The notes under the pieces: generated by a model | Told to the model about the DNA's origin: nothing | Database searches by the model: none | What the model saw: only the letters and a program-made list of their open reading frames with translations | From: Blastobasis lacticolella | Taxonomy: Eukaryota > Arthropoda > Insecta > Lepidoptera > Blastobasidae | DNA: 64,000 bases | Reading direction: 5' to 3' | Assembly (NCBI GenBank): GCA_905147135.1 | Contig: LR990056.1 | Span: forward strand, 14,084,001-14,148,000 | Shown: piece by piece, positions 35,550-47,314 of the stretch | Position numbering within the stretch: the stretch's first letter is position 1 | Layout: each line of letters opens with the position of its first letter | Program-made: the position numbers and the translations under genes

Positions 35550-36692
35550 TGTAAGTGGGAGTCAGCGAAGCTAAACATTTGCATGAACAAACAACGTTTC
35601 AATATAAAAAGTTAAAAGTAGAGCACGACAACGGCAAGTGTTATCTACAGAAATGTAAAGAAGAATCTATATTTAAATAAGTCGATTTACTTTTATTTCT
35701 ATGATTTAATACATATATTGCTATCGTGTTCCGCATTTGTCTTTTTATATTGGAACATACTTTTAACATACAAAGGGTGCGTCCAAATATCGGTTGCAGC
35801 AACGGCTCGCGTGCCGCACGCAAACTGCGTGCGCATTAGATTGAGTACTTACAGTACTTAGTATTAATACTAAAGAAATGGAGTAGTAGGTACATACTTG
35901 TATTTTATTGTCCGTTAACGTTAGTAAAACTACCATTATATAATTATTTAATTATTTATGATTAGTACGTCACTCGGGAATAGTTTACTGTTTGAGTGAA
36001 AAAGTTTTAACGTTGTGTATAAAGGTACTTAAACAATTAAATCACTATAATTTGTGTGAACGCCAATATAGTAGTCAATATAGTTTGTTGACTGGATGGA
36101 AATAGCAGCAAAAATGTTGTTCACCAATGCCATAATGACAACATAGTATTAAACTTAATTGGACCCATTCGTACGTGATTACAGTCGTATAAATGATGAG
36201 TTACACGAACTACAGTAGTTAGTTCAGTTCAATACCAATGTCAATGCTCATAACCCTCTTTATAACAATTTGCGAGCTATTCAGTACTTATTTTCAGTTT
36301 TAATTAGAGTTTGGTTTGCTTCCGTTCCCCGCTTGCTCTTTTGTACGTTGCTCTATTATTATAAAAACTAGTGATAACCTACTTACTATTTTGTCTTACT
36401 TATAAACCAAACTCATGAATCACCAATTATTGAAAACCGCATTAAAATCCGTTGCGTAGTTTAAAATAGCTAAGCGTACATTATAATAAAAACTAGATAC
36501 AGACGGCAGGAAGCGACTTTGTTTCATGCTATGTATAGATAGAGAAGTCGTCGGTGATTTAAATTAAAGAGTCGAACGATGGTGCACTGGTTTATTAGTT
36601 ATTTATAATGTATTGTAGTTACACTACAAAGATTTCAGATAAATAATTATTATACGTATTCGTCATAAAGACAACAAATATAAGATTACGGA
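35550..36692. other. Intergenic, no gene recognised
   Basis: AT-rich sequence with no ORF of note or recognised repeat. A short GC patch at 35785-35835 (CGGCTCGCGTGCCGCACGCA) stands out but has no assignable meaning. Confidence 0.5.
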
Positions 36693-37014
36693 TCAATTCC
36701 TTTCATAAGTGAAAGAGGGTTCATTAGACTCTGGGTCATAATTCTCCATTTTATCTTCTCCTTCTTTTCCTTTGTCCTCGTAGCGATCACCTTTATCCTC
36801 TACCTCTTTATTAAAATCATCACTAGTTTGGTTTGCATTATTATTAAAGTCGTCATTGTCATGGTTGTCATGGTAATGTTTTTCCCTCTCTTCATGTTTC
36901 TCTTTGTTGTTGTTATAGTCATTTTCCATCTTATTTCTGTTCGCTTCATTTTGATCTTCGCGGTACTCTTTTTCGTTGTCCAAGTTGTCGGCGTTTTTTT
37001 CAGCGGTTTGGTTT
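36693..37014 (-). CDS. Secreted acidic/His-rich protein exon 3
   Basis: Acceptor (minus strand) CTATAACTTTTAG|A, completing the Arg codon begun in exon 2. It encodes 106 residues, almost all hydrophilic, to the TGA at 36693-36695. Candidate N-glycosylation sites include NQT. Confidence 0.75.
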
Positions 37015-38584
37015 CTAAAAGTTATAGAAATACATTTGGACACAATATTACAATATTTCACATTACCGGCATTATTTGAGGAGCTTTCGAACAAAACGGC
37101 ATAATTATGCTTAAGATCAAAATGCTATTTTTTTATTCGTAGGTTTTAGGCTCTTAACTCATTTCCAACCTAAACGCAACTGTGTTAAAATAACATTACT
37201 TTATTAATATGAAATGTTACAATTTTTTATTGAAACCCCTTTAGTTATTTACTGCTCATGTAAAATTTAATATAATGCAATTATATTGTTTTGTTCGCCA
37301 ATTCCTCATTAATTTAACACATTATCTGCAAAATAAAATGATGGGAAATTACCTATGCTCTTCCTTCTCATGGTACTGGTCATGGTACCTGTCTCCTTCA
37401 CCCTGCCAGTACTGTCCCTCGTCGTCCATGTCCCCTTGCGCCTGACCGTCTTCTCCAGGCATCACAACCTCCATCCTGTCCGGAGACCTGGCCACCCGGA
37501 GATGGCTGGCAGCTGCTGTTACGATGTTTGATGAAAATATTGATTTAATTAAAAAAAATTCGTGGACGAATTCACACAGCGCCATATAGTCCCAAACTAA
37601 GCAAAGCTTGTACTATGGGTGCTAGATAACTGATATACTACTTAATTACTTTTAAATACATACTTATTATACATAGAACACCCAGGCCCGTAACAGAAAT
37701 TAAAATTCATCATTTCAATTTCTGCCCGGCCGGGAATCGAACCCGGGACCTCTTACGTGGCAGATCGGCATGTTGACCATTAAACCACTCAGGTCGTCAT
37801 ATTACTAAGTTAATTATAATCTAGACGCCTTCAAACCTAGAAAGAAAGAAAGAAAGAAGACATTTATTACACGTAGACACCACGACACGACAATAAGGTA
37901 CAAAAAAAACAGCTGTTCTTAGACAGGCATGCCACATCATCGGCCGCATCGTTACTTATTACCAGCTAAGGTGGCGAACCTGAAATGCCTGCCTAGACCA
38001 ATTATAAAAAATAAAGTTGTACATGCTTTATTTTTTCACTAGCGGTTGCGGTTTCAGCGTTTAGTACAAAACCCTGCTAACATTCGGCTGTTCTGCTGGA
38101 TCCTGTTATTTTTCCGGGACATAAAATACTCGGGAAGGATGTAGCTTCCTAATACGGAGGTGCTGAAAGAATTTTCGAAATCGGCTCAGATAAGTAGTTT
38201 GGGAGCTAAGCGCGTACAAAGAAAACGCAAATAAACAAAAATAAATTATGAGTGAAACCTTTCATCCACGATAATTATAGTGGTGTTTGATTTATAATAA
38301 TGAAATCACATCAAAAATACGCTATACAAAGCATTAACAATTTAAACAATACAGCCTTTATTTTAACTAGTTGTTACGGCACACGGCAAATCACGAATTT
38401 TCATTACTCAAATAGTTACGGGCATAAATGGGTTAAGTTTCAAAGAGACTGACAAACAGCAATTTACTTTATCTAATACATATTATGTATATTATAGAAT
38501 TGTAAATAGATAAATAATATAGACAACGTTATACTTACCCATGGAAGCTACTAGGAGAACGATACAAAGGCTTTGAGAGAACAT
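36693..38584 (-). CDS. Three-exon secreted acidic/His-rich protein, 176 residues
   Basis: Assembled by hand from three minus-strand exons: 38584-38539 (signal peptide MFSQSLCIVLLVASM), 37515-37353 and 37014-36693. They sum to 531 nt with a stop; phases 1 and 2 and GT-AG borders all fit. The mature protein has no cysteine. Residues from about 17 read ASHLRVARSPDRMEVVM, then an acidic Gly/Gln stretch with DRYHDQYHEKEEHR. Exon 3 is Asn/Asp/Glu/Lys-rich with a His cluster (KHEEREKHYHDNHDN) and ends NEPSFTYERN. It looks intrinsically disordered, and the His/Asp clusters could bind metal (inference). I do not recognise a family. Confidence 0.75.
37353..37515 (-). CDS. Secreted acidic/His-rich protein exon 2
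   Basis: Acceptor CATCGTAACAG|CA, donor AG|GTAATT on the minus strand. 163 nt; entry phase 1, exit phase 2. It encodes the start of the mature chain and the YHDQYHEKEEHR end. Confidence 0.75.
37569..37800 (-). mobile_element. Family B SINE, minus strand, in intron 1 of the secreted-protein gene
   Basis: The reverse complement has the SINE features in order: GAGTGGTTTAATGGTC, GGGTTCGATTCCCGGCCGGG (clean B box), AATTGAAATGATGAATTTTA, GCCTGGGTGTTCTATG and a TTTGGGACTATATGGCGCTG end. It is the best-preserved tRNA-like head of this family in the window. Confidence 0.8.
37805..38035 (+). mobile_element. Jockey-like LINE 3'-end debris
   Basis: Contains an AAAGAAAGAAAG simple repeat and GGCCGCATCGTTACTTATTA, CCAGCTAAGGTGGCGAACCT and AAATGCCTGCC. 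It is collinear with the 3' end of the LINE fragment at 4930-5000 (GACCGCATCGTCACTTACCA, AAGATGGCAGTCAAATGCCT). It lies in intron 1 of the secreted-protein gene. The rest of the intron to 38538 shows no other gene. Confidence 0.5.
38539..38584 (-). CDS. Secreted acidic/His-rich protein exon 1 (signal peptide)
   Basis: A 46-nt exon encoding MFSQSLCIVLLVASM plus the first base of the next codon. Donor G|GTAAGT on the minus strand. It is too short to stand out as an ORF and was found by pairing a signal peptide with a donor upstream of exon 2. Confidence 0.7.
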
Positions 38585-38617
38585 CTTGATCTGGTAACAG
38601 CCGTCCTCCTCGCTGCA

Positions 38618-38625
38618 TATTTATA
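38618..38625 (-). promoter_or_regulatory. TATA box of the acidic/His-rich protein gene
   Basis: TATAAATA on the minus strand, 34-41 bases upstream of the ATG at 38584. This implies a very short 5' UTR (about 10 bases). Confidence 0.55.
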
Positions 38626-38889
38626 GTGAAATATCTTCTGAATTTACTGCGAAATTATTTAATTACAGGTACATTATGGTAAAACCATGTGATACCAAAC
38701 ACGCGAACTTTGTCAATTGCATGGCAAGTATTTTGTGTACCAAACCTTACCTAGAATAGGTTTGTGTAAGTACCTTTACCTAGTAAAAAACTCGAGTCCA
38801 GGAATCAGATTTTAAGACTCGATTCATTATGTCAGGTTCCAGAAACGTGCCTGTTAGTCAAACATTACGTAAATCATACAGCATTAAGT

Positions 38890-39060
38890 AAATCTAGTCG
38901 CGAACCCTCTACCGTCGCATGAGGAACCCCTAGTGGCAATAGGTAGGCCACGTAGCTCGCGGAACCATTGGCCGAAGGGGCGGGAAGGTTCTAGAGTGGA
39001 GAGGCCTATGTCCAGCAGTGGACGTCCTGCGGCCGAGATGATCATGATGATGACATTACA
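38890..39060 (+). mobile_element. RTE 3'-tail fragment
   Basis: Reads GGTAGGCCACGTAGCTCGCG, GGGCGGGAAGGTTCTAGAGT, GAGGCCTATGTCCAGCAGTG and a GATGATCATGATGATGAC end. This matches the 3' end layout of lepidopteran RTE copies and lacks coding sequence. Confidence 0.6.
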
Positions 39061-39150
39061 GCACTGGGGATAGAACTCGGTACCTCTTGCTTACGATTCC
39101 GACTCACTATCCATTGGGCCATCGGGAAATTCAGTTAATAGAGATACATA

Positions 39151-39628
39151 CAAGGTGTAAAAAGACCGCTAGCATTAATTGAAACCTCATATTCTACCCA
39201 TGAAACTGAATAACTTTCCCCAAGAAACATACCCGCGGAAACTTATAGTTTAGGCAAAAATCGAGATTCTTTTAAAAAAAAAATTGTATTATTGTACTAA
39301 AAAATATAAAGTATCGCTAACTAAATCATTTACAATTAATTTAAACTCCCAAAGTTCATATCTAAGTTGAAATAAATGCACTTTAAGTTAAAGCACGCAA
39401 TGTAAAGCGTGCAGGCCGCCTGGCCACACGTGCGCCTAACTACCGAGTCACGTGGGCGAGCGAGAGGCGTGCGCCGGACGATGTACATTGCGCGTCGCAA
39501 TTAATTATTTATTTTAGGTAGTGAAATTATGAAATCATTTCCGCGGTTATGTTTCTTGGGGAAAGTTGTTCAGTTTCATGGGTTGAATATGGGGTTTCAA
39601 TTAATGCTAGCGGGCTTTTTACACCCTG
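39151..39628. mobile_element. Mariner-like MITE, copy 2 (478 bp, inverted)
   Basis: Starts CAAGGTGTAAAAAGACCGCT and ends GCGGGCTTTTTACACCCTG, flanked by TA. The interior is the reverse complement of copy 1 at 28667-29144, including the CACGTGGGCGAGCGAGAGGC patch. No transposase. Confidence 0.85.
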
Positions 39629-40560
39629 TATATCGACAGGTGTAATATATCTATTACTTTGTTACGTCTTTTACGAAGTTATTCGTTATCACATAGTCTA
39701 GTATGCCAAAATCGATAATTTAGCGAAACACCAGCAGTAAGTGCTTATGACAATTACCATAACATAACCCTACAAGAATCTGCTGTCAGTAATAGCACAA
39801 GTTAAATTCAGTAAATGAACAGAAAGTCTAGTACTAGTCTAGGTGTTTGACGGTAGGGTTACCCCCTGCCTCTGCCGCCAAGTATTCTCAAGTCAGTTTA
39901 TGGATCTCCTGAAGATTGAGATATAAATAATTACGATCAAATTCGAAGGTTGGGTCAAGAATGCTATCAACCGTTCGACCATGCTCGCTCGACGGGCGGT
40001 TTTGAGAACACCTATTGGTCGGGCGACGTCCGTCGTACGACAATGGTCGCACTACCGTTGCCAATGAAAATAGCGCCTAACATTCGAAATCAATTGTCAT
40101 GAATCATTTTCAAATATCTATTACCTACAGTCGCTTTATTGGGTTACGTTGCACTCATAGGGTTAAAGTACCTACCGAGACCAAAATGCTGTTCAGGTTC
40201 ATAGTTCTATTCTATCTATGCAAAGTAGCTGTAAACCTGAATAAGTCATTGTATATATTAGAACATGAACAGTTGTCACGTACGTACAGCTCTTGCATTG
40301 TACACGAAGATAACCAACAAGCATAAACGAAAGCGTTGATGAATTTGGAAGGAACGGAAGAGATTTGTCAGGACTCTAGCAAGTGGAATCGGAGAAAATA
40401 CAGATTTAGCTTGGCGTTTCATTGACGACGCCTCCTATTTACGAGACGCTCCTTATATGTACGAAATACAGAGACATAACCAGTGGTTCGGTTTCATACA
40501 TAAATAAATATAACGTAATTTTTCCATTCCATTCCAAAGTTCATTTGGCCATGTCTGTCC
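39629..40560. other. Intergenic with a MITE scrap
   Basis: 39950-40075 holds a decayed piece of the CGACCATGGTCG palindromic MITE (CGTTCGACCATGCTCG, CAATGGTCGCACTACCGTTG). An ORF at 40187-40326 begins with a hydrophobic stretch (MLFRFIVLFYLCKVAVNL), but there is nothing else to support a gene. The rest is unremarkable. Confidence 0.45.
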
Positions 40561-41060
40561 CTATGTATCTATGTATGTATGTACGCTTCTCTTCTTAGTC
40601 GTGTACTCTTGACACACTCTGGTCGTGGTCATGTGTTAGTTTTGGGTAGGGTTGAGTTCTGCGCCACCGCCGCACTCGCGATGCAGCGCCATGCGTCCCT
40701 GTGCTTGCTTACTACTTACGTACTTGCTTACTGTGCTTGGCTGCGCGAGAGTGCTTGGTGGAGTGTGTAGCCGACTTGATGAGGTCCGTCCACCGTGTTT
40801 TAGAGCGCCGAGGAAATCTTTTACCTTCGACTTTCCCTTGCACCACCAATCGTTCCATGGAGTCTTGCCCAAAGAAATTGAGAATTCGTACTTACACAGA
40901 CGACGATTATTTCTTTTTAATGTTTAGTTCCTTTAGGATTGAAGCATTGATTCGGAGCGTAGTCCACGGGATTCTGAGCATGCGTCTGTATCACATTTCC
41001 AGTGCATCGATCTCGTGACTGTCTTTTGTCCTCAGCGTCCAGCGGCAGCGTAAGCACGCT
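40560..41060 (-). pseudogene. RTE-like C-terminal fragment, minus strand
   Basis: On the minus strand MERLVVQGKVEGKR...TRWTDLIKSA matches the characteristic G-K-R-x-x-G-R-x-x-x-R-W-x-D end of RTE-type proteins. It lies among GC-rich sequence with no intact frame. Confidence 0.5.
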
Positions 41061-41329
41061 CAGATATTTTAAAATACGCAACAGAGTTTATGCGGCTTAT
41101 AATAATATATATAATTATTTAAGACTAAGGTTTGACAATAAAAAAAGGGTAGATAGGGGTAAAGTTGGTGTAGGGTAATTATAGGGTAGGTGTACAGATT
41201 AACCAAGACTAGCTGCATGCGGAATACCACTGATATTGTGTATTGCAGATAAAACGGCACTGTTGTCCATATGACTGATAATTTCACTGTAAATAGACAA
41301 ACAAAAAATTCAAAGAATTCAAGGCATCA

Positions 41330-41480
41330 GACGCCGTACGACCATGGTTGCAAGACCGCTTATTTATAATACTGTGATCTCCAACCCGATTTCACAGCGT
41401 GGGATTATGGTAATAACTTCTTCTTTCGTGGGAGAGGCCCTAAGTCCTGCAGTGGACTGTTATGGGCTGCGACGATGAAG
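41330..41480 (+). mobile_element. Partial short RTE-derived element
   Basis: 3' half only: CTGTGATCTCCAACCC, GTGGGAGAGGCCCTAAGTCC and TGCAGTGGACTGTTATGGGC. It is joined on its left to a CGACCATGG MITE scrap. Confidence 0.65.
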
Positions 41481-41699
41481 GCATCAGAGAGACAAAAATA
41501 TCCATAATCTTTTTACAAGTACCAAAAAAGCAACCAAGATTATGTGACGCTTCTTTAGGAAACACAAAACAAAATTTCTTGACCCTTAGCAATACCGTCA
41601 TATGACCGTCAATCAAGTCGATCATACGGTGATATATGGTAGTTAGAAAGTTCCTATAGATACCGTCACAGGGTGCCAAATGGCTTCCATAACTGTTCA

Positions 41700-41890
41700 A
41701 CCGGCCTCAGGGTCCTCAGCGGAAGGCCTTGGTCAACCTCGCCTCACCAACGGTATTAGGAGGCACATCTAATGTGTGGAGAGCTCGTTGCGGTGCTGTA
41801 GTTCGACTGGCCTCAAAGTACGGACGGTCACCCATCCAGTTCCTAGAATCAGCGTGTGTTACTTGAACCTGCCTCAAAGGGACCCTCCCT
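41700..41890 (-). repeat. Dispersed repeat, inverse of 33650-33870
   Basis: Shares GGAGGCACA...GAGCTCGTTGCGGTGCTG with the reverse complement of the 33.7-kb copy. Family and termini are not recognised. Confidence 0.5.
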
Positions 41891-41899
41891 TCGGGACGC

Positions 41900-42915
41900 C
41901 TCTTAAAATATAAAGTTACTGCTGTTGAATATATTTACTCTCCGGTATTGTATCCCCCTCCAACACAGAGAGAACAAATAAATACATATCAGGGACTGAT
42001 ACTATGGATGCACACAATATCCAAGCTGACGTTACTATCATTCCTCTCCTTTCTGGCCAACGTATAATTATCCCATTGGTTATTTTGGACAATATCTGAA
42101 ACAATAAGAGAACATAACGGTGCACACGATTTCTGAATGGTTTGACCTAAATGCTTACGCCATATTGGTTAAGGAGCCGTCCATTAATTACGTTGGGCTC
42201 TTAATTTTATTTAATGTTAATTTTTAAAAGATACTATGGCGCCTAGTTCTAAATGTCAGTCCATTCCAAGTAGTTCTGTACTTAATACAATATATTCCTT
42301 GTATTTCTATTATAACCACCTCCAATGGCAACATGTGTATGTCGTAAATTTTGTTTAGCTCAAAACTAGCTACCCAACGACGTTATTACCCGTGGTCATT
42401 GGAGGTAGGTATACGTAAAAAACAGTAGTAACATGTTTCTAATAGCATATCCCGAACCGAACTAACATTTGGAACTGATGCCATAGTAATTAACAGGAAC
42501 AATAATATTGGTTAAAGAGAAGCCGGGTGCAGCTGGCTTAGTTAAATATTAAACTTCACAAAACTTATATTAATAAATAATCTTTTGTATCAACCTGTAG
42601 ATACTGTCTCGATTATGCCGTGAACTAACAAAACACTTTTTATTTGGTTAACGCCTGCAAACTTAAATAAAACTTTATTTATTTAAATAGATAGACAAGT
42701 AAGTTGTCAAAAGCATGGACAATTTTTTTGTACAAATACGTACAAAATGAGAGTAAATACGCCTCAAGTATTGACTCGTAAAGCTTAATGTCTTTATTTT
42801 TTGGTTCCACCAAACGTAGGTATTAATTATACTTGTGGTACTTTCAGCACCTCAGATTGCCTCACCTCATTAAGCTGAGGCTGGTCCAATTTGGGCCGAT
42901 GACGCATCGCCTTAC
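41900..42915. other. Intergenic, nothing recognised
   Basis: AT-rich DNA without a plausible exon, repeat family or structure that I can support. Confidence 0.45.
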
Positions 42916-42920
42916 TTCCT

Positions 42921-43181
42921 TCATCATCACAGCCCATAACAGTCCACTGACAGTCCAGAGACTTAAGGCCTCTTCCGTGGTTATAGGCATTGTCTCTACA
43001 CTTGGTAAACGAATTGGAGATCGCAGTGTTGTGATTGCTGGAATAAAGGAAAACGCTGCTGCCCATTTTGTAACCTATGGAGACTCTAGATCTTTTCCTC
43101 GATAACATTAGTCGCCGTCAACGACACCCACGAGTGTAAAAGGTTGGTGCTATTCTACTCTGCCGGAGACCACACGGCCTG
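42921..43181 (-). mobile_element. Short RTE-derived element, minus strand
   Basis: The reverse complement begins GGCCGTGTGGTCTCCGGCAG and ends CTGTGATGATGA, as in the copies at 7658 and 32189. CTTCCTT occurs at both borders and is a possible 7-bp target duplication. Confidence 0.75.
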
Positions 43182-43329
43182 CTTCCTTATTATGTACCTC
43201 TTCTGTTAGTTTTCAGTTTTTTCAATATGTTATTGGACCAAATAAATATAATAATATATTATGTCTATGTTTATATTCTAATCGTACTCGACACGTCAGT
43301 GAGAGGTACTCAGTTCAATCGCCAGTCCC

Positions 43330-43945
43330 GCCATGTCATCATCATCATCACAGCCATGAGACGCCCACTGCTCACCCAGATATCTCAACAATAGCTGGTG
43401 CTGTGCTTTCCGCATCCAGCTGGTATCTGCGATCTTTACCAGGTCGTCGGTCCACGCACGTCGGTGGGAGGGCTTTCCCACGCTGCGTCTTCTGGTACGT
43501 GGTCCCCACTCAAAAACCTTACTACCCTATCGGCCATTTGATCTTCGAGCCCTGCGCACTGCCACTTCAGTCTGGCAAACCATAGAGCTATGTCGGTGAC
43601 CTTGGTTCACTTTCGAATCATCTAATTTCTGGTATGATCCCGCAACGATAACAGTGAGCTCGCTACAGTGAGCGGCCACGTTTCAGTTCCGTAAGTCATC
43701 ACCGGCAACACACATTGGTCAATTACCTTCGTCTTGAGAAACTGCGGTAATTTTGACGAAAATATAGGGCGAATTTTCCCGAACGCTGCCCAACCGAGGT
43801 GGATTCGTCGATTGACATATTTCTCAAAATTGGACGTACCTAGCTGGACTATTTAATTTTGTCCTAGGTATGTATAGTTGTCAACTACTTCAAGTGGAGT
43901 GCCTCCAACTGTCGCTAGAGTAGGCACAACATGGACATTCGACAT
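43330..43945 (-). pseudogene. 5'-truncated RTE copy, minus strand
   Basis: The reverse complement is collinear with the last part of the RTE at 26530-27025 (RT C-terminal region, TYGTETWPL-like). It continues further, through a GGGAAAGCCCTCCCACCGAC segment missing there, to the typical GATGATGATGATGA end at 43330-43345. It abuts LINE 4 at 43946. Confidence 0.75.
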
Positions 43946-44319
43946 ATGAATGAATGAATGAAAAATTATTTATTGCTTATACATAGAATAAAACAAAAAC
44001 ATAGGAAAAAAAATAAACAAATAAAAGCAACCGGCGGCCTTATCGCTTAAAGCGATTTCTTCCAGGCAACCTTAAACATCTAAAAACAGAGTATACCCTA
44101 GGATAGATGGTAAGTCTGTTCTACTGAACATTACTGTGGCATATTTCATTAATATTAATAAACCTATATCACTAAAATACAATACTATAAATACATAATA
44201 CCAATTAATTAAACATCACAAAACAATATAAAGATGATAAAATAAAAATAAAATACATATTTTGATGTTTATCATGTATCCGCCTATGAGTGAAGTGAGA
44301 CGTTGATGATGATGGATCC

Positions 44320-46880
44320 CTATGTGACAGCCTTGAGAAAGTGCGCTTTAACCAGCTTTTTAAAGGTTGTTAAGGTTTTTGCCAGACGGATTTCGACAGG
44401 CAATGAGTTCCAGAGTCGAATCGACTGGACAGTGAACGACTTAGAATAGAAGTTAGAGGAGTGAAGTGGGACATTTAGAAGAAGGTTATCAGAAGAGCGG
44501 AGAGAAAGGGAATGGGAGGAAGATAGGAATTGGAAACGCTCTTTTAGATAATGCGGAGCAGAGGGATTAAAAAGTACTGTATATAGGAGTGACAGCATAT
44601 GGAGATCCCTACGTAAACGAACCGGGAGCCACTTTAGTTGCTTCCGGAACTCCGACACATGATCGAATTTCCGCAGTCCGAAAACAAACCTTATGCACAT
44701 GTTCTGCAGTCGCTCTGCTTTATTAAACTGCTCAGCCGTAAGATCAGGGTAGCAGCAATCCGCATAGTCCAGGATTGGATGCAGGAGGCCCTGAGCATGT
44801 GTAATCTTAGTAGATGTTGGTAGAAAGTTGCGGAGGCGCTTTAACGATTTAGAAGCAGCAAATATTCTCCTGCTGACCTCATTTAGCTGGCTCCCCCATG
44901 ACAGAGAGCTGTCAAAATAAATCCCTAAGTTTTTTACTTTTTTACTGTAGGGTATATGCACATTATTAAAGCGAATTGGTATAAGACTATAAAAATCTAG
45001 TTTAGCAATGAAGGTAGGACTACCGATAATTATAGTCTGTGTTTTTGTGGGGTTTACTTTTAAGCCATATTTACTGCTCCAGTCCAAAATAGAAATCAGA
45101 TCGACATTCATACGCATAATTGCTTCGGATAGATCATCAAGTCGAGCTTGCGCGTATATTTGAAGATCATCTGCATATAGGTGGTAAAAAGAAGCTATGT
45201 TATGCGTGATGGAGTTTATAAAAATCGAGAACAGAAGAGGAGACAGTACTCCTCCCTGTGGAACTCCAGACTCAGTTCCAGTCCAGCCCGACCATCGGTC
45301 CTCGACACCAACACGCTGCCGGCGCCCGTAAAGGTAACTACGAAACCAGTCGATTGTAGAAGTTGACAAATTGAGTGAGGCCAGAAACGCGAGCATGATG
45401 TCAAAATCGACCGTATTGAACGCGCTGCTGAAGTCTAGCAACGTGAGAACCGTCAGCTTGCGATTTTCCATACCATGACGGATGTCATCGGAAATTTTCG
45501 TCAGTGCCGATACCGTGCTATGTCCCGTCCGGAAGCCAGTCTGAAAAGGATTTAGGAGTTGATGTTCAGAGAGAAAGGAGACAAGTTGACGATGGATAAG
45601 ACGTTCAAGAACTTTAGACAAGAAAGGAAGAATGGATATGGGACGGTAATCAGATAGGGATAATGGATTGGGTTTCTTGGGCAGCGGGATGATATAGGAG
45701 TCTTTCCAAAGTTCGGGAAAAACACCAGTTATTATAGAAAAATTTAGAATGTGAGTGATTACTGGCAAAATGGCATCCAGAATGGGCAGGATCATAGCAC
45801 GACCCAAACAATCGCTTCCCACGGAGTTTGACGTAATAGCAGCTATAGCAGTCCTAACCTCGTGCTCAGAGAATTGGCTAAACGAAAAGGTAGGAACATT
45901 AGGCACTGGTATCTCGGAGATATGCTTTATAGAACTGGCCTTAGTAACACTGTCAAGAAAAGAGCAGTAAGCGAAGTGTTGATTCAGCTGGTCAAGGCTA
46001 AGATTTGTTGGGAGGGCATCCCCATCCCGCTGTTTGCCCACGCCCAAATTTCTAAGGAATTTCCAAACTTTGGCTGGGTCCTGATTTTCTACAGATTTGT
46101 GTATATGACGGCGCTGAGCATCCCTACACACCACGTTACAGTGATTTCTGATCTGGTGGTAACGATCACGATTCTGCTCTGATGGATTGTGCTTAAATTT
46201 TACCTTGGCTCTGTTTTTCTGGGCAGTTACAGATTTGGTAAAGATATTTACTTTGTCATTTATGTTGTCACTTTTGCCAATATCACCCCAGTCGATCTTC
46301 AATGCATCCTCGCGAAGTTTTTCCACACACATGTTTGCATAATTACGTCGCAGCAAAGATTTAGGTTTAAATTTAGGGGGTCTAATTTTATACGAGAGGA
46401 ATATAAGATCGTGATAAGAAAAAGCGTCTGCGGTAGTTTGTCCATGTTTTATTACATGATCCAGCGAGGAAACCATAGCAATGTCAAGGAGGGAGGGAGT
46501 GCTATTGGGGAAAAAGTGGGTGGCATTTGACGGGATAATATGCAGATTACTAGCTTCCACCACTGACCTCAGTCGCCGTGCTCTGGTGTCATTTTTCAGG
46601 AGACATGTGTTGAAGTCGCCCATTATTATGGAATGATTAAATGCGGGAGTAAGTTGTTCCAACAGAGATTCGAAAGAAGAAAAATAAATTATATGGAGAT
46701 TGGGACTGTAATACACACCGAGAAGAGTCTTAGTGTGATGTAAATTAATTTCAATAAAAAGATATTCGGGCGTATTGAGTGGAGGTGGTTGGTCGGATTT
46801 GCTTACAATGGTGAATGGAATGTGACTACGGAGATATATAGCAACCCCGCCATGCGAGGAAGAAGTCCTATCGTTTCGTT
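44320..46880 (-). pseudogene. LINE 4 ORF2: truncated endonuclease plus full reverse transcriptase
   Basis: In frame without a stop from about 46880. The endonuclease remnant reads HGGVAIYLRSHIPF, VYYSPNLHIIYFSSF, SIIMGDFNTCLLKND, LLDIAMVSS and SYHDLIFLS. RT: DYRPISILPFLSKVLERL, LLDFSSAFNTVDFDIML (motif A), SGVPQGGVLSPLLFSIF (motif B) and [13 protein letters not shown] (YADD). The C-terminal region follows ([50 protein letters not shown]). The RT is undamaged over roughly 800 residues, but the first 60-70 residues of the endonuclease are gone, so the element is not autonomous. Confidence 0.9.
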
Positions 46881-47314
46881 TCGTTATCGAAAATAAAACA
46901 AAAACTAAAAGAGGAATTTACAATACATGGCTGTTTCAGTCATAACCCAGATGCCGAATGCAAAAAAAAAAAAAGAAAAGCAGTAATGTCATTAATGACA
47001 TTCAGTTGGCAGTAGATGTCAAGTCAAGTGTCATCTGACCGACAGAGTGACAGGAACAAATGGTGCAAGCAATGTTTTGTTTCGTTATGACAAATTGTGA
47101 GAAAAAAATATAATTGACCCTAAATTGATATGAATTATTTACGCTACGTATTTTCGAAAAAAGAGGGCAATAGAGATTTTTAATCACAAAAACAAACCAC
47201 GATAGATATGAGGGTCTTAAGCAAAATTTCGCTGTGCAGGTAAGAAATTAACCAACTTATATTGTACTAATGTTATATACAACCTACCTGCAATGCGATT
47301 AGCCACTAATGTTA

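Noticed and set aside
37735..37800. tRNA gene on the minus strand
   Set aside because: The B box is clean, but the flanking sequence is the family B SINE found at four places in the window.
40187..40326. Small secreted protein with hydrophobic start MLFRFIVLFYL
   Set aside because: Only 46 codons, with no TATA box, splice or domain support. It could be chance in AT-rich DNA.
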